Shown: piece after piece, positions 59,105 to 64,000 of the stretch
Numbering within the stretch: the stretch's first letter is position 1
How the letters are laid out: every line of letters starts with the position of its first letter
DNA from: Pempheris klunzingeri
Taxonomy: Eukaryota > Chordata > Actinopteri > Acropomatiformes > Pempheridae
DNA: 64,000 bases
Assembly: GCF_042242105.1 (NCBI RefSeq)
Contig: NC_092035.1
Span: 872,083 to 936,082 of the forward strand
Reading direction: 5' to 3'
Program-made: the position numbers and the translations under genes
The notes under the pieces: generated by a model
What the model saw: only the letters and a program-made list of their open reading frames with translations
What the model was told of the DNA's origin: nothing
The model's database searches: none

Positions 59105-62100
59105 TAGTGGAGGTCTATAGTGTGTGTATGTGTTAGTTAGTCAGTGTGTCAGTGTGTAGTGGAGGTCTATAGTGTGTGTGTGTTAGTTAGTCAGTGTGTC
59201 AGTGTGTAGTGGAGGTCTATAGTGTGTGTGTGTGTTAGTTAGTCAGTGTGTTAGTGTGTAGTGGAGGTCTATAGTGTGTGTGTGTTAGTTAGTCAGTGTG
59301 TCAGTGTGTAGTGGAGGTCTATAGTGTGTGTGTGCTAGTTAGTCAGTGTGTCAGTGTGTAGTGGAGATCTATAGTGTGTGTGTGTTAGTTAGTCAGTGTG
59401 TTAGTGTGTAGTGGAGGTCTATAGTGTGTGTGTGTGTGTGTGTGTTAGTTAGTCAGTGTGTTAGTGTGTAGTGGAGGTCTATAGTGTGTGTGTGTGCTAG
59501 TTAGTCAGTGTGTTAGTGTGTAGTGGAGGTCTATAGTGTGTGTGTGTGTGTGTGTGTTAGTTAGTCAGTGTGTCAGTGTGTAGTGGAGGTCTATAGTGTG
59601 TGTGTGCTAGTTAGTCAGTGTGTTAGTGTGTAGTGGAGGTCTATAGTGTGTGTGTGTTAGTTAGTCAGTGTGTCAGTGTGTAGTGGAGGTCTATAGTGTG
59701 TGTGTGCTAGTTAGTCAGTGTGTTAGTGTGTAGTGGAGGTCTATAGTGTGTGTGTGTGTTAGTTAGTCAGTGTGTCAGTGTGTAGTGGAGGTCTATAGTG
59801 TGTGTGTGTTAGTTAGTCAGTGTGTCAGTGTGTAGTGGAGGTCTATAGTGTGTGTGTGTTAGTTAGTCAGTGTGTCAGTGTGTAGTGGAGGTCTATAGTG
59901 TGTGTGTGTTAGTTAGTCAGTGTGTTAGTGTGTAGTGGAGGTCTATAGTGTGTGTGTGTGCTAGTTAGTCAGTGTGTCAGTGTGTAGTGGAGGTCTATAG
60001 TGTGTGTGTGCTAGTTAGTCAGTGTGTCAGTGTGTAGTGGAGGTCTATAGTGTGTGTGTGCTAGTTAGTCAGTGTGTCAGTGTGTAGTGGAGGTCTATAG
60101 TGTGTGTGTGTGTTAGTTAGTCAGTGTGTCAGTGTGTAGTGGAGATCTATAGTGTGTGTGTGTTAGTTAGTCAGTGTGTTAGTGTGTAGTGGAGGTCTAT
60201 AGTGTGTGTGTGTGTGTGTGTGTTAGTTAGTCAGTGTGTTAGTGTGTAGTGGAGGTCTATAGTGTGTGTGTGCTAGTTAGTCAGTGTGTTAGTGTGTAGT
60301 GGAGGTCTATAGTGTGTGTGTGTGTGTGTTAGTTAGTCAGTGTGTTAGTGTGTAGTGGAGGTCTATAGTGTGTGTGTGTGTGTGCTAGTTAGTCAGTGTG
60401 TTAGTGTGTAGTGGAGGTCTATAGTGTGTGTGTGTTAGTTAGTCAGTGTGTCAGTGTGTAGTGGAGGTCTATAGTGTGTGTGTGTGTGTGCTAGTTAGTC
60501 AGTGTGTTAGTGTGTAGTGGAGGTCTATAGTGTGTGTGTGTGTGTGCTAGTTAGTCAGTGTGTCAGTGTGTAGTGGAGGTCTATAGTGTGTGTGTGCTAG
60601 TTAGTCAGTGTGTCAGTGTGTAGTGGAGGTCTATAGTGTGTGTGTGCTAGTTAGTCAGTGTGTCAGTGTGTAGTGGAGGTCTATAGTGTGTGTGTGTGTT
60701 AGTTAGTCAGTGTGTCAGTGTGTAGTGGAGATCTATAGTGTGTGTGTGTTAGTTAGTCAGTGTGTTAGTGTGTAGTGGAGGTCTATAGTGTGTGTGTGTG
60801 TGTGTGTTAGTTAGTCAGTGTGTTAGTGTGTAGTGGAGGTCTATAGTGTGTGTGTGCTAGTTAGTCAGTGTGTTAGTGTGTAGTGGAGGTCTATAGTGTG
60901 TGTGTGTGTGTGTTAGTTAGTCAGTGTGTTAGTGTGTAGTGGAGGTCTATAGTGTGTGTGTGTGTGTGCTAGTTAGTCAGTGTGTTAGTGTGTAGTGGAG
61001 GTCTATAGTGTGTGTGTGTTAGTTAGTCAGTGTGTCAGTGTGTAGTGGAGGTCTATAGTGTGTGTGTGTGTGTGCTAGTTAGTCAGTGTGTTAGTGTGTA
61101 GTGGAGGTCTATAGTGTGTGTGTGTGTGTGCTAGTTAGTCAGTGTGTTAGTGTGTAGTGGAGGTCTATAGTGTGTGTGTGTTAGTTAGTCAGTGTGTCAG
61201 TGTGTAGTGGAGGTCTATAGTGTGTGTGTGTGTTAGTTAGTCAGTGTGTTAGTGTGTAGTGGAGGTCTATAGTGTGTGTGTGTTAGTTAGTCAGTGTGTA
61301 GTGGAGGTCTATAGTGTGTGTGTGTTAGTTAGTCAGTGTGTCAGTGTGTAGTGGAGGTCTATAGTGTGTGTGTGTTAGTTAGTCAGTGTGTCAGTGTGTA
61401 GTGGAGGTCTATAGTGTGTGTGTGTTAGTTAGTCAGTGTGTCAGTGTGTAGTGGAGGTCTATAGTGTGTGTGTGTTAGTTAGTCAGTGTGTCAGTGTGTA
61501 GTGGAGGTCTATAGTGTGTGTGTGTTAGTTAGTCAGTGTGTCAGTGTGTAGTGGAGGTCTATAGTGTGTGTGTGTTAGTTAGTCAGTGTGTTAGTGTGTA
61601 GTGGAGGTCTATAGTGTGTGTGTGTGTGCTAGTTAGTCAGTGTGTTAGTGTGTAGTGGAGGTCTATAGTGTGTGTGTGTGTGTGTTAGTTAGTCAGTGTG
61701 TCAGTGTGTAGTGGAGGTCTATAGTGTGTGTGTGTTAGTTAGTCAGTGTGTCAGTGTGTAGTGGAGGTCTATAGTGTGTGTGTGTGTGTGTTAGTTAGTC
61801 AGTGTGTCAGTGTGTAGTGGAGGTCTATAGTGTGTGTGTGTTAGTTAGTCAGTGTGTTAGTGTGTAGTGGAGGTCTATAGTGTGTGTGTGTTAGTTAGTC
61901 AGTGTGTCAGTGTGTAGTGGAGGTCTATAGTGTGTGTGTGTGCTAGTTAGTCAGTGTGTCAGTGTGTAGTGGAGGTCTATAGTGTGTGTGTGCTAGTTAG
62001 TCAGTGTGTCAGTGTGTAGTGGAGGTCTATAGTGTGTGTGTGCTAGTTAGTCAGTGTGTCAGTGTGTAGTGGAGGTCTATAGTGTGTGTGTGCTAGTTAG

Positions 62101-63831
62101 TCAGTGTGTTAGTGTGTAGTGGAGGTCTATAGTGTGTGTGTGTTAGTTAGTCAGTGTGTCAGTGTGTAGTGGAGATCTATAGTGTGTGTGTGTTAGTTAG
62201 TCAGTGTGTTAGTGTGTAGTGGAGGTCTATAGTGTGTGTGTGTTAGTTAGTCAGTGTGTCAGTGTGTAGTGGAGATCTATAGTGTGTGTGTGTTAGTTAG
62301 TCAGTGTGTTAGTGTGTAGTGGAGGTCTATAGTGTGTGTGTGTGTGTGTGTGTTAGTTAGTCAGTGTGTTAGTGTGTAGTGGAGGTCTATAGTGTGTGTG
62401 TGCTAGTTAGTCAGTGTGTTAGTGTGTAGTGGAGGTCTATAGTGTGTGTGTGTTAGTTAGTCAGTGTGTCAGTGTGTAGTGGAGGTCTATAGTGTGTGTG
62501 TGTGTGTGCTAGTTAGTCAGTGTGTTAGTGTGTAGTGGAGGTCTATAGTGTGTGTGTGTGTGTGCTAGTTAGTCAGTGTGTTAGTGTGTAGTGGAGGTCT
62601 ATAGTGTGTGTGTGTTAGTTAGTCAGTGTGTCAGTGTGTAGTGGAGGTCTATAGTGTGTGTGTGTGCTAGTTAGTCAGTGTGTCAGTGTGTAGTGGAGGT
62701 CTATAGTGTGTGTGTGTTAGTTAGTCAGTGTGTTAGTGTGTAGTGGAGGTCTATAGTGTGTGTGTGTGCTAGTTAGTCAGTGTGTTAGTGTGTAGTGGAG
62801 GTCTATAGTGTGTGTGTGCTAGTTAGTCAGTGTGTCAGTGTGTAGTGGAGGTCTATAGTGTGTGTGTGTGTGTGTGTGTTAGTTAGTCAGTGTGTTAGTG
62901 TGTAGTGGAGGTCTATAGTGTGTGTGTGCTAGTTAGTCAGTGTGTTAGTGTGTAGTGGAGGTCTATAGTGTGTGTGTGTTAGTTAGTCAGTGTGTCAGTG
63001 TGTAGTGGAGGTCTATAGTGTGTGTGTGTGTGTGCTAGTTAGTCAGTGTGTTAGTGTGTAGTGGAGGTCTATAGTGTGTGTGTGTGTGTGCTAGTTAGTC
63101 AGTGTGTTAGTGTGTAGTGGAGGTCTATAGTGTGTGTGTGTTAGTTAGTCAGTGTGTCAGTGTGTAGTGGAGGTCTATAGTGTGTGTGTGTGCTAGTTAG
63201 TCAGTGTGTCAGTGTGTAGTGGAGGTCTATAGTGTGTGTGTGTTAGTTAGTCAGTGTGTTAGTGTGTAGTGGAGGTCTATAGTGTGTGTGTGTGCTAGTT
63301 AGTCAGTGTGTTAGTGTGTAGTGGAGGTCTATAGTGTGTGTGTGCTAGTTAGTCAGTGTGTCAGTGTGTAGTGGAGGTCTATAGTGTGTGTGTGTTAGTT
63401 AGTCAGTGTGTCAGTGTGTAGTGGAGGTCTATAGTGTGTGTGTGTTAGTTAGTCAGTGTGTCAGTGTGTAGTGGAGGTCTATAGTGTGTGTGTGTTAGTT
63501 AGTCAGTGTGTTAGTGTGTAGTGGAGGTCTATAGTGTGTGTGTGTTAGTTAGTCAGTGTGTTAGTGTGTAGTGGAGGTCTATAGTGTGTGTGTGCTAGTT
63601 AGTCAGTGTGTCAGTGTGTAGTGGAGGTCTATAGTGTGTGTGTGTTAGTTAGTCAGTGTGTCAGTGTGTAGCGGAGGTCTATAGTGTGTGTGTGTTAGTT
63701 AGTCAGTGTGTCAGTGTGTAGTGGAGGTCTATAGTGTGTGTGTGTTAGTTAGTCAGTGTGTCAGTGTGTAGTGGAGGTCTATAGTGTGTGTGTGTTAGTT
63801 AGTCAGTGTGTCAGTGTGTAGTGGAGGTCTT
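59105..63831. repeat. satellite-like array, about 50-bp TG-rich monomer, about 90 copies
   Basis: The monomer reads AGTGTGTGTGTG, (T/C)TAGTTAGTCAGTGTGT, (T/C)AGTGTGTAGTGGAGGTCTAT, 50 bp in the commonest form. Length variation comes almost wholly from the TG run. Variants at two T/C positions and an occasional GGAGATCT allow monomer types to be followed. Higher-order repeats are visible, with a 526-bp block at 62331 repeated at 62857 and a 586-bp block near 60141 repeated at 60727. No coding potential was found. Confidence 0.97.
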
Positions 63832-64000
63832 TTTAATTATTATTTGGAACAAACAGCTTTGTGGGAATATCGTCTTTTTTGGGACAAGAACAAAAATGCG
63901 GCCACAAAGTGGATGTTTAGACCTCAAACCATCAGAAACAGATTCCTCATGATGAGAATAAAGCAGAAAATAATCCAAACGTCAAACCAAACGAAGCCTC
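63832..64000. other. unique sequence after the array, nothing recognised
   Basis: AT-rich sequence with no repeat unit or exon. Confidence 0.5.

Noticed and set aside
59105..63831. Possible CRISPR-like array of about 50-bp units
   Set aside because: There are no unique spacers. The whole monomer repeats, and the DNA is plainly vertebrate, so this is a tandem satellite.

Overview
The window is vertebrate nuclear DNA, most likely from a teleost fish (inference). The coding exons are small and split by GT-AG introns. The proteins are clear vertebrate families with fish-like divergence. The flanks are crowded with (CA)n/(GT)n tracts, minisatellites and short non-coding DNA elements. Nothing looks bacterial or viral. 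I identified four protein-coding genes. Three lie in tandem on the minus strand: the first coding exon of an AGAP1-type ArfGAP (23081-23243), a complete four-exon faim (25804-28536) and a complete ral small-GTPase gene, probably ralb (34466-36020). The fourth, inhbb (activin/inhibin beta-B subunit), is on the plus strand, head-to-head with ral, with two coding exons (40799-41198 and 46629-47404). All exon junctions were phase-checked by hand: faim gives 180 residues, ral 201 and inhbb 391.

Layout. 1-23080 reads as agap1 intron 1, with no coding exon recognised, and is packed with copies of one palindromic (foldback) element. 23240-24360 is a GC-rich promoter region. 25.7-28.8 kb is faim, whose last intron carries two foldback units. 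28.8-31.6 kb holds two long tandem arrays, one TGTG/CCAGTG-type and one with an 11-bp unit. 34.4-37.6 kb is ral and its CpG-rich promoter. 40.0-50.5 kb is inhbb with a TATA-type promoter, a 5.4-kb intron carrying a 31-bp minisatellite, and a probable 3-kb 3' UTR. 50.8-53.0 kb has two more foldback elements. 53.9-55.6 kb has three unrelated minisatellites in a row. 59.1-63.8 kb is a satellite-like array of about 90 monomers of roughly 50 bp, with higher-order repeat structure.

The genes do not form an operon or one pathway. RALB and INHBB are neighbours on human chromosome 2q14 and AGAP1 lies on 2q37 (from memory), so the block looks like conserved vertebrate synteny. Activin B is a secreted TGF-beta ligand, Ral a plasma-membrane/exocyst GTPase, AGAP1 an endosomal ArfGAP and FAIM a cytosolic survival factor. 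The least ordinary structure is the foldback family. Its roughly 130-bp arms are nearly identical between copies tens of kilobases apart, and copies sit within about 25 nt of two ral splice donors.
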